NCBI GenBank assembly: GCA_015060405.1
Contig: SUYN01000018.1
Location: 1-50,001 of the forward strand
DNA from: Bacteroidales bacterium
GTDB lineage: Bacteria; Bacteroidota; Bacteroidia; Bacteroidales; UBA932
Length of the DNA: 50,001 nt
Reading direction: 5' to 3'
The notes beneath the pieces were generated by a model. The model was not told the origin of the DNA. It made no database searches and saw only the letters and a list, made by a program, of their open reading frames with translations. Below, one piece after another: positions 1 through 8,373 of the stretch (positions are counted from its first letter, which is position 1; the number at the start of each line of letters is the position of its first letter). Both the position numbers and the translations under genes were made by a program.

Positions 1-32
1 GCTCCTACTTACGATGATTAAAAACTATTGAT

Positions 33-572
33 ATGAAACGCATTCTTTTACTCATTGCCGCAGCGGCGCTGTTAGTGCCCTGCGCAGCTCAGAACAAGGC
101 TCTTGAGAAGACTCTTGGCGACAAATTCGCTTTTGCCGGACTGGAAAGCGACCAGCTCGTCCCGGACTTCGCCACCGAACTGAGCGAACTTGAGACGGAT
201 CCCCGTTCAGAGAGCAAGCCCATGAAAGATGAGGTCTTCTTCTACACCGGAGCGGATATCACCGCCATCCCTGCCGCAAAGGTACAGACATATCTGCAGA
301 ATGTTTATTCAACAATAAAGAAAGCTGCTGACGGCGGCGTAATTTACAAGGCAAAAGGCATCTCCGGAGATCAACTTGGCGAACAGATCACCACTCCTCC
401 CACAACCGACAAACCGGCCGCTACAATCATGTACCTCTATCAGCATGGCGGAACCTGGTTCAATATTACCGTCGGCCACAAAGCCCACTTCCGCAAGTTC
501 AAGAAAGACTACGGCGAGAAATTCATCGGCGTCGGCATCACCGTAAAAGAGATGCTTGGAGAGGTGAATTAA
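33..572 (+). CDS. Small secreted protein of unknown function
   Basis: A 179-residue protein that I do not recognise. It opens with a clear Sec signal peptide: positively charged MKR, a hydrophobic stretch to about residue 16, then a small-residue CAAQ region where signal peptidase I could cut. A lipobox is less likely because Pro precedes the Cys. The mature part is mixed and hydrophilic with no repeats, catalytic motif or membrane segment, so a periplasmic or secreted product is inferred. The last third (about 125-170) is rich in aromatic and Lys residues. The start at 33 is supported by the signal peptide. The gene stands alone: the next gene on the same strand begins about 610 bp downstream, and no strong terminator hairpin follows the stop. 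Upstream context is cut off by the window edge, so operon membership is unknown. Confidence 0.75.
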   Translation: MKRILLLIAAAALLVPCAAQNKALEKTLGDKFAFAGLESDQLVPDFATELSELETDPRSESKPMKDEVFFYTGADITAIPAAKVQTYLQNVYSTIKKAADGGVIYKAKGISGDQLGEQITTPPTTDKPAATIMYLYQHGGTWFNITVGHKAHFRKFKKDYGEKFIGVGITVKEMLGEVN

Positions 573-751
573 CTGAATTTACGCATAATTGGTGCTATAT
601 CATCTTATACAGAGATGAACTCGACTTAACTATTTGCGCTTTGTATCAAACAATTATAATACTCCACCAAACCCTGTTAAACGCTAAAAAAGGACTTCCC
701 ATAACCATAAATTTTCAAACTGTCACATATTTTTACGTTTATAAAAATTTC

Positions 752-788
752 TGAGAGTTTGATAGCCGTTCGCTATCGCTCACTCTCA
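752..788. repeat. Interrupted palindrome (hairpin-forming)
   Basis: The arms are TGAGAGT (752-758) with ACTCTCA (782-788) and GATAGC (761-766) with GCTATC (772-777). The loop is 5 nt, with small unpaired stretches between the two stem segments. No T-run follows on either strand, so it is not an ordinary intrinsic terminator. It could be a REP-like element or an RNA structure. Confidence 0.6.
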
Positions 789-960
789 CGATGAAAATCA
801 TTTGATACCACTTTCAGCGATTATATATAAAAAATTTTCATGTTCGGTTCAACGTGTTTTACATAATAAAAGCCATGGCAATCCGAGAACTGACATGGCA
901 AATTAAACAGGTTGTTTTGGAAGCGCAAAATTATACGAGTATTTTGCCGAGTTTACGAAT

Positions 961-1023
961 TTTCAGACTGAAAACTTATGAAATTTCAGACTTGGGACAA
1001 TTTATTCCAGACTTGTGACAATT
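961..1023. repeat. Phased direct repeats of a TTTCAGACT-type motif
   Basis: TTTCAGACT occurs at 961 and 984 and TTCCAGACT at 1005, with a further TTTCAGACG at 1134. The second and third copies extend to a 16-bp near-identical repeat, CAGACTTGnGACAATT at 987-1002 and 1008-1023. The spacing of 21-23 bp is about two helical turns, which would suit a DNA-binding protein. The operator role is an inference. Confidence 0.5.
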
Positions 1024-1059
1024 GCAAAATTTTGTCGATTAAGACACTTTTCAAACAAT

Positions 1060-1110
1060 TTCCCCGATTCCCCCGATATTTTACCAGGCGTTTTCCCCGG
1101 TTTCCCCGAG
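1060..1110. repeat. Imperfect direct repeat of TTCCCCGnTTCCCCGA type
   Basis: A C-rich block beginning at 1060 recurs in altered form at 1093, 33 bp away, inside otherwise AT-rich DNA upstream of the GH35 gene. No function can be assigned. Confidence 0.4.
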
Positions 1111-1148
1111 ATTTATGAAGAGCTCTCCGGGAATTTCAGACGTTTTAC

Positions 1149-1156
1149 TAAATTTG
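1149..1156 (+). promoter_or_regulatory. Candidate -7 element (TAAATTTG) for the GH35 gene
   Basis: The octamer matches the Bacteroidota -7 consensus TAnnTTTG and lies 27 nt before the preferred ATG at 1184. No matching TTTG is found at the right distance upstream, so the assignment is tentative. If it is right, it excludes the longer ORF start at 1115. Confidence 0.4.
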
Positions 1157-1183
1157 CCGGAAAGAAAACGACAGAAAAACGAT

Positions 1184-2899
1184 ATGATGAGAAATATTGC
1201 AGCTATACTTTGCGTCTTGCTCGGCATGGGCATGGCATCGGCACAGACAAGTTCATTACGCAGACACGGCGATGCCGTCCAGCTCATGGTGGAGGGCAGG
1301 CCTTTCATCATATTGGGAGGCGAACTGGGCAACTCTTCCGCAGCCTGTCCCCAGGATATCGTGCATAACTTCGCAAAACTGCGCAGGATGGGACTGAATA
1401 CGGTTCTGGTTCCGGCATACTGGGACCTGACCGAACCGGTTGAGGGGGAGTTCGACTTCTCTCTGACTGACAAGGTGCTGGAAGAGGCAAGGGCCAATGA
1501 CCTCAAGGTGGTATTCCTGTGGTTCGGAGCATGGAAGAACTCGATGAGCTGCTACGCACCGCTATGGTTCAAGCGGGACTACAGGAAATATCCCCGTGCC
1601 CGCACCCGCGACGGAAAACCTCTGGAGATAGCAAGCGCCTTCTCGGAAAATGTGTTCAGGGCCGACAACAAGGCTTTTGCCGCATGGCTGGAGCACATTG
1701 CGGAAAAGGACAGGGACCACGGGACCGTCATTATGATCCAGATAGAGAATGAGATCGGAATGCTCGAGGACGCACGTGACCATTCGAAGGAAGCCGACAG
1801 GCTGTTCCGTTCGTCTGTTCCCGAGGAACTGACCGCCTATCTGAAGAATATGGGAGACATGCTGCATCCCTACATGAAGGACAGATGGGAGGCGAACGGC
1901 TCCAGGACAAGGGGGACATGGACCGAAGTGTTCGGAGAGAGCATATACACCGATGAAATATTCATGGCATGGCATTATGCCGGATATGTCGAAAGGATGG
2001 CACGCACAGCCAGGAATATATATGACGTGCCGCTATATGTCAATGCTGCCATGAACAGCCGTGGACGCAAGCCGGGAGAATATCCGTCCGCAGGTCCTCT
2101 CGCGCATCTGACTGACATATGGCATTGCGCCGCACCTTCGCTGGACTTCCTTTCCCCTGACCTTTACGACAACGGGTTCAAGGACTGGGTGGCGAAATAC
2201 GACCTTCATAACAATCCCCTCTTCATCCCTGAGACGAAACACATGCAGAACAACGGGGTCCGGGCATTCTATGTGCTCGGAGAGCATGACGCGTTAGGCA
2301 TCAGCCCGTTTGCCATCGAAGACGGCTCTGACGAGCAAGGCACTCCTTTCGTGGAAGGATATGAAAAACTGCGCGAGATGATGCCTCTGATTACGGAATG
2401 GCAAGGTCAGGGAGCTATGTGGGGTCTCCTGTTCGACCAGACAGACAAGGAACGCATCATCACTGACGGTGACCTCACCTTGACCTGCAGACACAACTTC
2501 ACACTTCCATGGGATCCCCGAGCCACTGACGGCAGCATATGGCCCGAAGGCGGAGGTCTCATAATAAGGCTCGCTGACGATGAATACATAGTGGCCGGCA
2601 ACGGCATCGTCGTGGAGTTTGCTAAGACGAGTGAGAAAAGCATGACCGCATCCCGGAAGGACCTCGGCGAGGACGGATTTGCCGCAGCCGGAGCCGGGGA
2701 GGCCTCTGCAGTGAAGTCAATGAAATGGGACAGTCCGCGGTGCGGATTAGGTTCCGTGGATGAAGTCGAAGTCCTTCCAGACGGTTCGTTCAGAACCATC
2801 CGCCGCCTGAACGGTGACCAGGACCATCAGGGCAGACATGTCCGCATATCTGTCGGCGACTACAAGATCCTTCACGTCAAGCTGTACGAATACAGATAA
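1184..2899 (+). CDS. Secreted GH35-type beta-galactosidase-like glycosidase (DUF5597 type)
   Basis: A 571-residue secreted glycosidase. The open frame extends back to 1115, but the ATG at 1184 gives a proper signal peptide (MMRNIAAILCVLLGMGMASAQ) and sits behind a -7-like element, so I prefer it. The mature protein begins with a TIM-barrel opening typical of GH35 proteins with a DUF5597 tail: a GGELGNS strand, then NTVLVPAYWDLTEPVEGEFD. The acid/base Glu is E190 in IQIENEIG, and the likely nucleophile is E350 in FIPETKH. The last 150 residues or so are beta-rich and fit the accessory domain. The family removes terminal beta-galactose; relatives with this tail may act on other linkages, so the exact substrate is open. 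It stands alone, convergent with the GH18 gene 46 bp downstream. Confidence 0.85.
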   Translation: MMRNIAAILCVLLGMGMASAQTSSLRRHGDAVQLMVEGRPFIILGGELGNSSAACPQDIVHNFAKLRRMGLNTVLVPAYWDLTEPVEGEFDFSLTDKVLEEARANDLKVVFLWFGAWKNSMSCYAPLWFKRDYRKYPRARTRDGKPLEIASAFSENVFRADNKAFAAWLEHIAEKDRDHGTVIMIQIENEIGMLEDARDHSKEADRLFRSSVPEELTAYLKNMGDMLHPYMKDRWEANGSRTRGTWTEVFGESIYTDEIFMAWHYAGYVERMARTARNIYDVPLYVNAAMNSRGRKPGEYPSAGPLAHLTDIWHCAAPSLDFLSPDLYDNGFKDWVAKYDLHNNPLFIPETKHMQNNGVRAFYVLGEHDALGISPFAIEDGSDEQGTPFVEGYEKLREMMPLITEWQGQGAMWGLLFDQTDKERIITDGDLTLTCRHNFTLPWDPRATDGSIWPEGGGLIIRLADDEYIVAGNGIVVEFAKTSEKSMTASRKDLGEDGFAAAGAGEASAVKSMKWDSPRCGLGSVDEVEVLPDGSFRTIRRLNGDQDHQGRHVRISVGDYKILHVKLYEYR

Positions 2900-2945
2900 C
2901 GGCCCCGGGCATCAGGAAATCAAAAGATGCAGCCCCGAGGGAGAA

Positions 2946-3977
2946 TCATCTGCCGAGGACGAGGCGGGAGATGGTGAGAGTGAGGTCGCCCTCTTCGTTG
3001 TCACCGGAGTATTCCCAGTACATTCCGCCAAGGAGGCCTTGGTCGAGGAGGTAGCTGCATTTTTCGGTGATTGAACGTACGTTCTCGAAGCCGAGGTGGA
3101 GGGTGCCGTCCTGGGCGGCGTAATATGGTACCCGGGCGATCTCATCCCATATCTCGGTGTATCCCGGGAGGGGTCCTGCCAATTCGTTATAGTCGAGGCC
3201 GCCGCCGTAGGTCTCACTGTTGCCTCTGCCATATAACGGCATGCCCATCACGAGCTTGCAGGCCGGGACTCCTGCCGCCAGATGGGCCTTGACAGCCTCA
3301 TCGGCAGTGTGTTCTCCGACAATCGGCGACACGTTTCCGTCTGCATCCGCACGGTAGAGAGGAGCATTGTGCTTCGGTGCCCATCCCATATCGTACGACA
3401 TGATGTTCACGAAATCCACATATGGCATTATCGCAGGGAAATCAATATAGCGGGCCGAGCACACTGATGCCAGTGTCAGGAGCTTGTCCTGACCGAGAGC
3501 CTCCCTGAGGTCGCGCATCAGAAGGGTGAAGTTTTCCGTGTCGGCAGGAGAGGAGGATATGCCGGCTGCTGAGCTGGTCGGGTACTCCCAGTCTATGTCT
3601 ATGCCGTCCAGACCGAATTCCTTTACCAGCCTTGCACAGTCGCGGGCAAAAGAGATGCGGGAAGCCTCATCTGAGGCCATCTCGCTGAATCTGCCGCTGC
3701 CCCAGCCTCCGACGGAGACAAGGACATTCAGTGCGGGATCCTGAGCCTTGAGGGCAACGATGCTCCTGAGCCTGTCCTCATTGTCCACCCTGACCCCGTC
3801 AAAGGAGTCGGTAACATGACCGAAGGCATAGTTGACGTGTGTCACCCTGCCCGGGTCAGGCATCACTTCAGTCCATGATGTGACATAGGCCACGACTACT
3901 TTTTCAACATCGGGTTTCTGTGCGCAGCCGGCTGCCAGTAGCGCCACGGCTGCAAGAGCATGAATAATTCGTTTCAT
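2946..3977 (-). CDS. GH18-family lipoprotein (chitinase / endo-glycosidase-like)
   Basis: A 343-residue lipoprotein. The ORF is open to 4178, but the start at 3977 yields MKRIIHALAAVALLAAGCAQ, a type II signal with lipobox LAAGC, and a -7 element lies upstream; the extra 67 residues look non-coding. The GH18 signature DGIDIDWEYP carries the catalytic Glu at E131, with the supporting Asp residues two and four positions before it. Downstream blocks MSYDMGWAPKHNAPLY and GMPLYGRG are typical of the barrel. The family cleaves beta-1,4-GlcNAc linkages in chitin, peptidoglycan fragments or N-glycan cores by substrate-assisted catalysis. The length fits a single catalytic domain without a binding module. 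No SusC/D partner is adjacent. It is divergent from the membrane protein gene at 4081. Confidence 0.88.
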   Translation of the reverse strand: MKRIIHALAAVALLAAGCAQKPDVEKVVVAYVTSWTEVMPDPGRVTHVNYAFGHVTDSFDGVRVDNEDRLRSIVALKAQDPALNVLVSVGGWGSGRFSEMASDEASRISFARDCARLVKEFGLDGIDIDWEYPTSSAAGISSSPADTENFTLLMRDLREALGQDKLLTLASVCSARYIDFPAIMPYVDFVNIMSYDMGWAPKHNAPLYRADADGNVSPIVGEHTADEAVKAHLAAGVPACKLVMGMPLYGRGNSETYGGGLDYNELAGPLPGYTEIWDEIARVPYYAAQDGTLHLGFENVRSITEKCSYLLDQGLLGGMYWEYSGDNEEGDLTLTISRLVLGR

Positions 3978-4006
3978 AGCGGTTGGGTCAATGAGTGTTT
4001 CTTCTG

Positions 4007-4014
4007 CAAATATA
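4007..4014 (-). promoter_or_regulatory. Candidate -7 element (TATATTTG) for the GH18 gene
   Basis: On the minus strand TATATTTG matches TAnnTTTG and ends 29 nt before the ATG at 3977. No exact TTTG is found 19-21 nt upstream. It supports the short start of the GH18 gene. On the other strand TATCTTTA at 4058-4065 could be the weaker counterpart for the gene at 4081. Confidence 0.5.
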
Positions 4015-4080
4015 TACAATCGGCTGATATAATTACTTGCAGAACCTGAGTAATGACTATCTTTACAGAAAATTTGAGCC

Positions 4081-5274
4081 ATGAACGAAACCCTGTTTTC
4101 AAAGCGCAATGCGGCTATAGACATGTTGAGAGGCCTGACCATGCTTCTCATGGTCTTTGTCAATGATTTCTGGAGCATAGGCGGAGTGCCTCACTTTCTG
4201 GAACACTTCGGTACATATGAGGACGGAATGGGAGTGTCCGACGTCGTGTTCCCGATGTTCCTCTTTGCCATGGGCATGTCGATACCATATGCCCTGGAAA
4301 GACGTTTTGCCAAAGGCTGTCCGGGGGAATCCACACTCGGACACATCCTGTCCCGCACCCTCGCCCTTGTGCTTATGGGAGTGTTCATCGTGAACACTGA
4401 AGGAGGTTTCGATTCCACCTTAGGCTACAGCAAGGGATTCTACCGGGTGCTGATGGTCACCGCATTCTTCCTGATATGGAACACCTATCCGGCAGGAATG
4501 CGCGGAAAGATGTGGCTTCAGGCCTTGGGAGCAGCTGTCCTGGCCTTTCTCGCCTTTACATTCCGCACTCCGGAAGGAGGCTATTTCAAGGCTGGATGGT
4601 GGGGCATCCTCGGACTGATCGGCTGGGCCTACTGCTTCTGTGCCGTCGCATATCTGCTTGCCAGAAAAAGACCGGTCTATCTGTTGGCGACGTGGGTCAT
4701 CCTGCTGATTGTCAACATGCTGCTGACCGGATTGAGAGACGGAGGAAGGATTATCGAAGGAGCCAGCTTCATAGGTGACATGGCCGGTGCCCTGCGACTT
4801 GGCAACGCCTCTTCTGCCATCATGGCCATGGGAGGTGTCCTGCTGTCTCTTGCAGAAAGGAAGCTCCAGGACAAATCAGCAGCCGTGCGGGCAGGAAGCG
4901 CACTTGCGGTTTCTGCAGTCCTCGCAGTCGCGGCCGCCATATCCCACAACTGGTGGATCGTATCCAAAGACATAGGGACCCTGCCTTGGTGCCTGTATGT
5001 GTCGGCTCTTTCAATCGTTGTCTACACCCTGCTCCGGAGTCTGGAGGCCTGTGGCAGGACAGGATGGTTCCGTCCTCTAAGCCCGGCCGGCACAGCCACA
5101 CTCACCGTATATATGATGCCGTACCTTCTCTACAGCGTATGCGGATTCATCGGTCTGCACACGCCACAATGGCTTTCAGGAGTCCCGGGACTCCTGAAAT
5201 GTGCTCTATTCTCTCTGCTTTGCGTGTGGATTACCGGTCTTCTGGGCAAGGCCGGGCTCAAACTGAAGATCTAG
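4081..5274 (+). CDS. Polytopic membrane acyltransferase-like protein (DUF5009 / HGSNAT-like)
   Basis: A 397-residue integral membrane protein with roughly ten hydrophobic segments spread along its whole length. The N-terminus, with RNAAIDMLRGLTMLLMVFVND followed by a short loop and VVFPMFLFAMGMSIPYALERR, is characteristic of the DUF5009/YeiB-like group related to heparan-alpha-glucosaminide N-acetyltransferase. That family moves acetyl groups from cytoplasmic acetyl-CoA to sugars across the membrane, so acetylation of a periplasmic or cell-wall sugar is plausible but not shown. The start at 4081 lies just after a TATCTTTA box. Its stop overlaps that of the convergent ThuA-GH9 gene: both TAG codons share the palindrome CTAG at 5271-5274. 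The neighbouring hydrolases suggest glycan scavenging, but an operon link is not visible. Confidence 0.8.
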   Translation: MNETLFSKRNAAIDMLRGLTMLLMVFVNDFWSIGGVPHFLEHFGTYEDGMGVSDVVFPMFLFAMGMSIPYALERRFAKGCPGESTLGHILSRTLALVLMGVFIVNTEGGFDSTLGYSKGFYRVLMVTAFFLIWNTYPAGMRGKMWLQALGAAVLAFLAFTFRTPEGGYFKAGWWGILGLIGWAYCFCAVAYLLARKRPVYLLATWVILLIVNMLLTGLRDGGRIIEGASFIGDMAGALRLGNASSAIMAMGGVLLSLAERKLQDKSAAVRAGSALAVSAVLAVAAAISHNWWIVSKDIGTLPWCLYVSALSIVVYTLLRSLEACGRTGWFRPLSPAGTATLTVYMMPYLLYSVCGFIGLHTPQWLSGVPGLLKCALFSLLCVWITGLLGKAGLKLKI

Positions 5275-8200
5275 AATTCAGCTGTCAGGGACAGCCATTT
5301 TCCTGCAGATGTCGTCCAGACTTCCTTATAGCACGCATTGTTCACTGCGGGCCAGAACGGGATGTCCTCATCTCCATAAGAACGGATGCCGACAGGTATC
5401 TCGCCTGTGATCTCGCCGCTGGAGAAACTGCTCATGGACGGATAGTCATAGCCTTCTTCGTATATGAGGGACTGGCCGAAAGGATTCTTGCCGACAGTCC
5501 AGTAAAGCTGTTCCAATGCAATCTGCAGAAGTTCCTCATCTGCGAGGTACTTTCCGCATATGGCTGCCGCCTTGCCTGCGGAAAGGTGGATGGCCGTGTT
5601 GCCGTTGAATATGTTGAACCACACCGGGAAGCGCTTCACATAATGCGAGCTGTCGATCTTGACGCCTTTGGTCACCTGTGCGACATATCTTTCCTCCGCA
5701 TCTTCCGGCGCGAAGATATGAAGTGAGGCAAAGGCCTCGCTGTCCTTCCATTCATCTATATGATAGACGCCGCCGGGAATCATTCCATAAGGTTCGCAGT
5801 AACGTGCAAGATTCCTTATGTACTCTCCGTAAAGTCTGATTGATTCCTCCCACAGGTGCCTGTCCGGATGCTCAGGCTGGGTCCTGCAGAGGATTTCCAT
5901 CGCCTGCATATATACCTGTTCGCGGGACTGATGGATATAGTGGACTATGGAAGTGCGCTCCCTGTTCCTGTAGAACCAGCCCCTCAATCCTCCAGGAAGA
6001 GCCTCCATGCGCTGACAATCAAGCGTATATCTTATATGCTCAGCTGCGGCTTCGGCATATTCCTTCCTGCCTGTAAGGCTGTAAAGCTGGCTTGCAGCCC
6101 AGGAAACCGTAGCCATATACTGGCTTTCTGAAGTGTTGTAGCTGTGTTCGTACATGAACAGGAACCTGTCGAAGCCCTCCTTCCTGAACTTGTCCATGGC
6201 GAAGCCGAAGTCTTCCTCAGCGGCTCTGGTCAGAAGCTTCTTCATTTCAGGATCATCGGGAATGTTCATGGCTGCAAAGGCCTCATAACCCGACAGCAGG
6301 AAATTGTCGAAGGCGAGATCATGTTTCCTGACGGTAGTTATGTCGTCCGGCGTTCCGACGACTCCGTCCGTCCAGTGAAGAAGTCCCATGCTGCTGGCCC
6401 TCCAGCCGTCGCCGAAGCGGCTGTTGAGGATGAAGTCCAGGCCCCAGCGTGCTTCCTCCATAAGCCTTCCGGCAAGCAGAGGGTTGTCGTCCCTGGCGTT
6501 AAGATAGGCTTCTATAAGACTATAGGTGACATCACCGGTCTGAAGTGTCTGCTGGGAGAGGTCGCCGGCATCATGCCATCCTCCTCCGTAGGATATCTTC
6601 TTTCCGTCATGGACGGCAAAAAGGTCCTTGTGACATTCGTCGTGTATGCCCGGCACCGCGTATCCGCATCTCTGGCAGAATATGTAGTTCAGCACCCTCC
6701 ATCTGGAATCCTCCCACACCTTGTCGGAAATACGGAAAGGCCGGGATGCAAGGCCGCCTGTCCTGATGATGTATTCTCCCGGTTCCTTAAGACCGGAGAA
6801 ATCCATTATCCCGAATCTACCTACACTGCTTTCCGTTTCTCTGACCCGGCCTCTGTATCTGACTTTTCCATCAATGGTCTCGACACTGAACCTTGGTCCA
6901 TAATCCGCATCAGCATTGAGCAAGGCAGTCTTCCTGCCTTCGGGCATATATCCTGAATATGAGATGATTATCCTGTCTTCGGACGGCGTCCATCCCGCCT
7001 GGCTTTCCTGTTTTTCAAGATTCTGAAGCCTTATGTCGCGGATGATGAATACCGCCTTCACCGCATCCGGCCTTCCTCCTCCCTTGATGGTCGTATGCAG
7101 GCTTATGTTCCCCACAGACGAACACTCAAGTTCATCCAGGGGCAGAACACATCTGTTCCATTCATGGTTTTTGAGATTCATCAGGTGAGATGCGTTTCCG
7201 TCCACGGTCAGATTGAGTCCTGTGACATATGTGCCTTCGCAGTCGGGGTATATATCCAGAACTATCCTGTCATAGCCGCTAAGGTCCCTTCCATGCATGT
7301 CACATATGACCCGCGCCTCTCCATAGGTGGCATAATCCGGGTCGTCAGGAGGGCCGGCAGCCCTTGTGCCTGTCCTGACCGGATGTTCCATAAACACGCT
7401 TATGCCGCCGTCGCCATCTTCTTCAAAATCAAGGTTTCCTATGCCTCTGAAACTCCAGTCCTCCCTGTCGCAACATATCTTCTCCTCATGCAGGACCTTC
7501 ATAGCCAGAGAGGCCTCCTCATACGAATCACCGCTACACACGGGAAGTGGCGAACGAAGGATTCCGCTCTGTCTGATCTGCTGCCCGAGGAAGGTACTTT
7601 CCGTAATATAAGGCTGTGGGGAAAGGATCCACATAATCGCATTCTCCAACATCCTGGTAAAGTCCGGATTCTCGATAAGCTTCGGACTGTGCCCCATCTG
7701 GATATAGAGATTCTTTCCCTTCACGGTCTCATTTGTCCACACCACCGGGTGGTCTCCCATCCTGATGTCCGTATCTGCCGTGTAACTGTCTTCATCCACA
7801 CTCGCGAGGACACGCACCCTGCCACGAGGGGACTTGTCATAGATGTAGAACTCATCGTCGGGAATAAGGACGGACGGGCTGACACCTTTCATCACAGGAT
7901 GCCCGGAATCCTCGACAATCATGGTCCCGTCTGTCAGTCCGGCTATATAGTTCATGTAGGTGATGCCTCCCATAAGCTCACGGAACCACTCCCAGATGGG
8001 ATAGCCCTCCCTGAACTCTCCGATGAGGGTGGCATGATGGAAACCGATCCAGCCTCCTTTTCCTTCTTCTATATACTCCCGGAATGCGGTCTGTGCCTCA
8101 TCAGACCATCCGAACGGCGGATAGTCAAGCTGAATCACTCCGTCAAATCTTTCCAGGAACTCCCGACATATCGGCTCCGCAGTGTTGATCTCGGTTATCG

Positions 8201-8363
8201 TGTAACCGTTTTCTTCTCCATTTGCCCGGAGCCACTCTAAGGCCGAATCCGTGAAAGGGCCATGCTGTCCGCCTCTTTCCGTAAGTACTAGTATGTCATT
8301 CCGTTCCGGTGAACAGGCTGCCGCAAGAGACAGTGCCAAGGCGGCCAAGAGCAATCTTATCAT
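5271..8363 (-). CDS. ThuA-like domain fused to a GH9 glycoside hydrolase (lipoprotein)
   Basis: A 1030-residue multidomain lipoprotein (lipobox LAAAC near residue 17). Residues 20-250 resemble the ThuA/trehalose-utilisation fold, with blocks GGWIGFHHA and VKGKNLYIQMGHS. Residues 260-450 look like a beta-sandwich, possibly carbohydrate binding. An Ig-like CelD-N domain follows (about 455-545), then a GH9 (alpha/alpha)6 barrel to the end. The GH9 signature GGGWHDAGD gives D598 and D601 as the base pair, and E1014 in NNACYKEVW is the probable acid. GH9 enzymes are mostly inverting endo-beta-1,4-glucanases; exo-acting relatives exist. ThuA homologues often accompany sugar dehydrogenases, so this fusion is unusual. 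The gene starts 10 nt after the acyl-CoA synthetase stop and is probably co-transcribed with it. Confidence 0.85.
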   Translation of the reverse strand: MIRLLLAALALSLAAACSPERNDILVLTERGGQHGPFTDSALEWLRANGEENGYTITEINTAEPICREFLERFDGVIQLDYPPFGWSDEAQTAFREYIEEGKGGWIGFHHATLIGEFREGYPIWEWFRELMGGITYMNYIAGLTDGTMIVEDSGHPVMKGVSPSVLIPDDEFYIYDKSPRGRVRVLASVDEDSYTADTDIRMGDHPVVWTNETVKGKNLYIQMGHSPKLIENPDFTRMLENAIMWILSPQPYITESTFLGQQIRQSGILRSPLPVCSGDSYEEASLAMKVLHEEKICCDREDWSFRGIGNLDFEEDGDGGISVFMEHPVRTGTRAAGPPDDPDYATYGEARVICDMHGRDLSGYDRIVLDIYPDCEGTYVTGLNLTVDGNASHLMNLKNHEWNRCVLPLDELECSSVGNISLHTTIKGGGRPDAVKAVFIIRDIRLQNLEKQESQAGWTPSEDRIIISYSGYMPEGRKTALLNADADYGPRFSVETIDGKVRYRGRVRETESSVGRFGIMDFSGLKEPGEYIIRTGGLASRPFRISDKVWEDSRWRVLNYIFCQRCGYAVPGIHDECHKDLFAVHDGKKISYGGGWHDAGDLSQQTLQTGDVTYSLIEAYLNARDDNPLLAGRLMEEARWGLDFILNSRFGDGWRASSMGLLHWTDGVVGTPDDITTVRKHDLAFDNFLLSGYEAFAAMNIPDDPEMKKLLTRAAEEDFGFAMDKFRKEGFDRFLFMYEHSYNTSESQYMATVSWAASQLYSLTGRKEYAEAAAEHIRYTLDCQRMEALPGGLRGWFYRNRERTSIVHYIHQSREQVYMQAMEILCRTQPEHPDRHLWEESIRLYGEYIRNLARYCEPYGMIPGGVYHIDEWKDSEAFASLHIFAPEDAEERYVAQVTKGVKIDSSHYVKRFPVWFNIFNGNTAIHLSAGKAAAICGKYLADEELLQIALEQLYWTVGKNPFGQSLIYEEGYDYPSMSSFSSGEITGEIPVGIRSYGDEDIPFWPAVNNACYKEVWTTSAGKWLSLTAEF

Positions 8364-8373
8364 AATCTGATTA

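Larger units (their letters stand above)
573..1183. other. Long AT-rich non-coding region with palindrome and phased repeats
   Basis: This is the only gap longer than 300 bp in the window. No convincing coding sequence was seen. It holds an interrupted palindrome (752-788), several copies of a CAGACT-type motif (961-1023 and near 1134), a repeated TTCCCCG motif (1060-1110) and a -7-like TAAATTTG at 1149-1156. It is much more AT-rich than the flanking genes. A regulatory region or small RNA is possible, but nothing identifies one. Confidence 0.5.

Noticed and set aside
2900..2945. Possible terminator hairpin between the GH35 and GH18 genes
   Set aside because: Only short interrupted pairing (GGGCATC against GATGCagCCC) and no T-run on either strand.
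7095..8240. 381-codon open frame on the plus strand
   Set aside because: It lies wholly antisense to the ThuA domain of the GH9 gene; its product lacks any recognisable motif.
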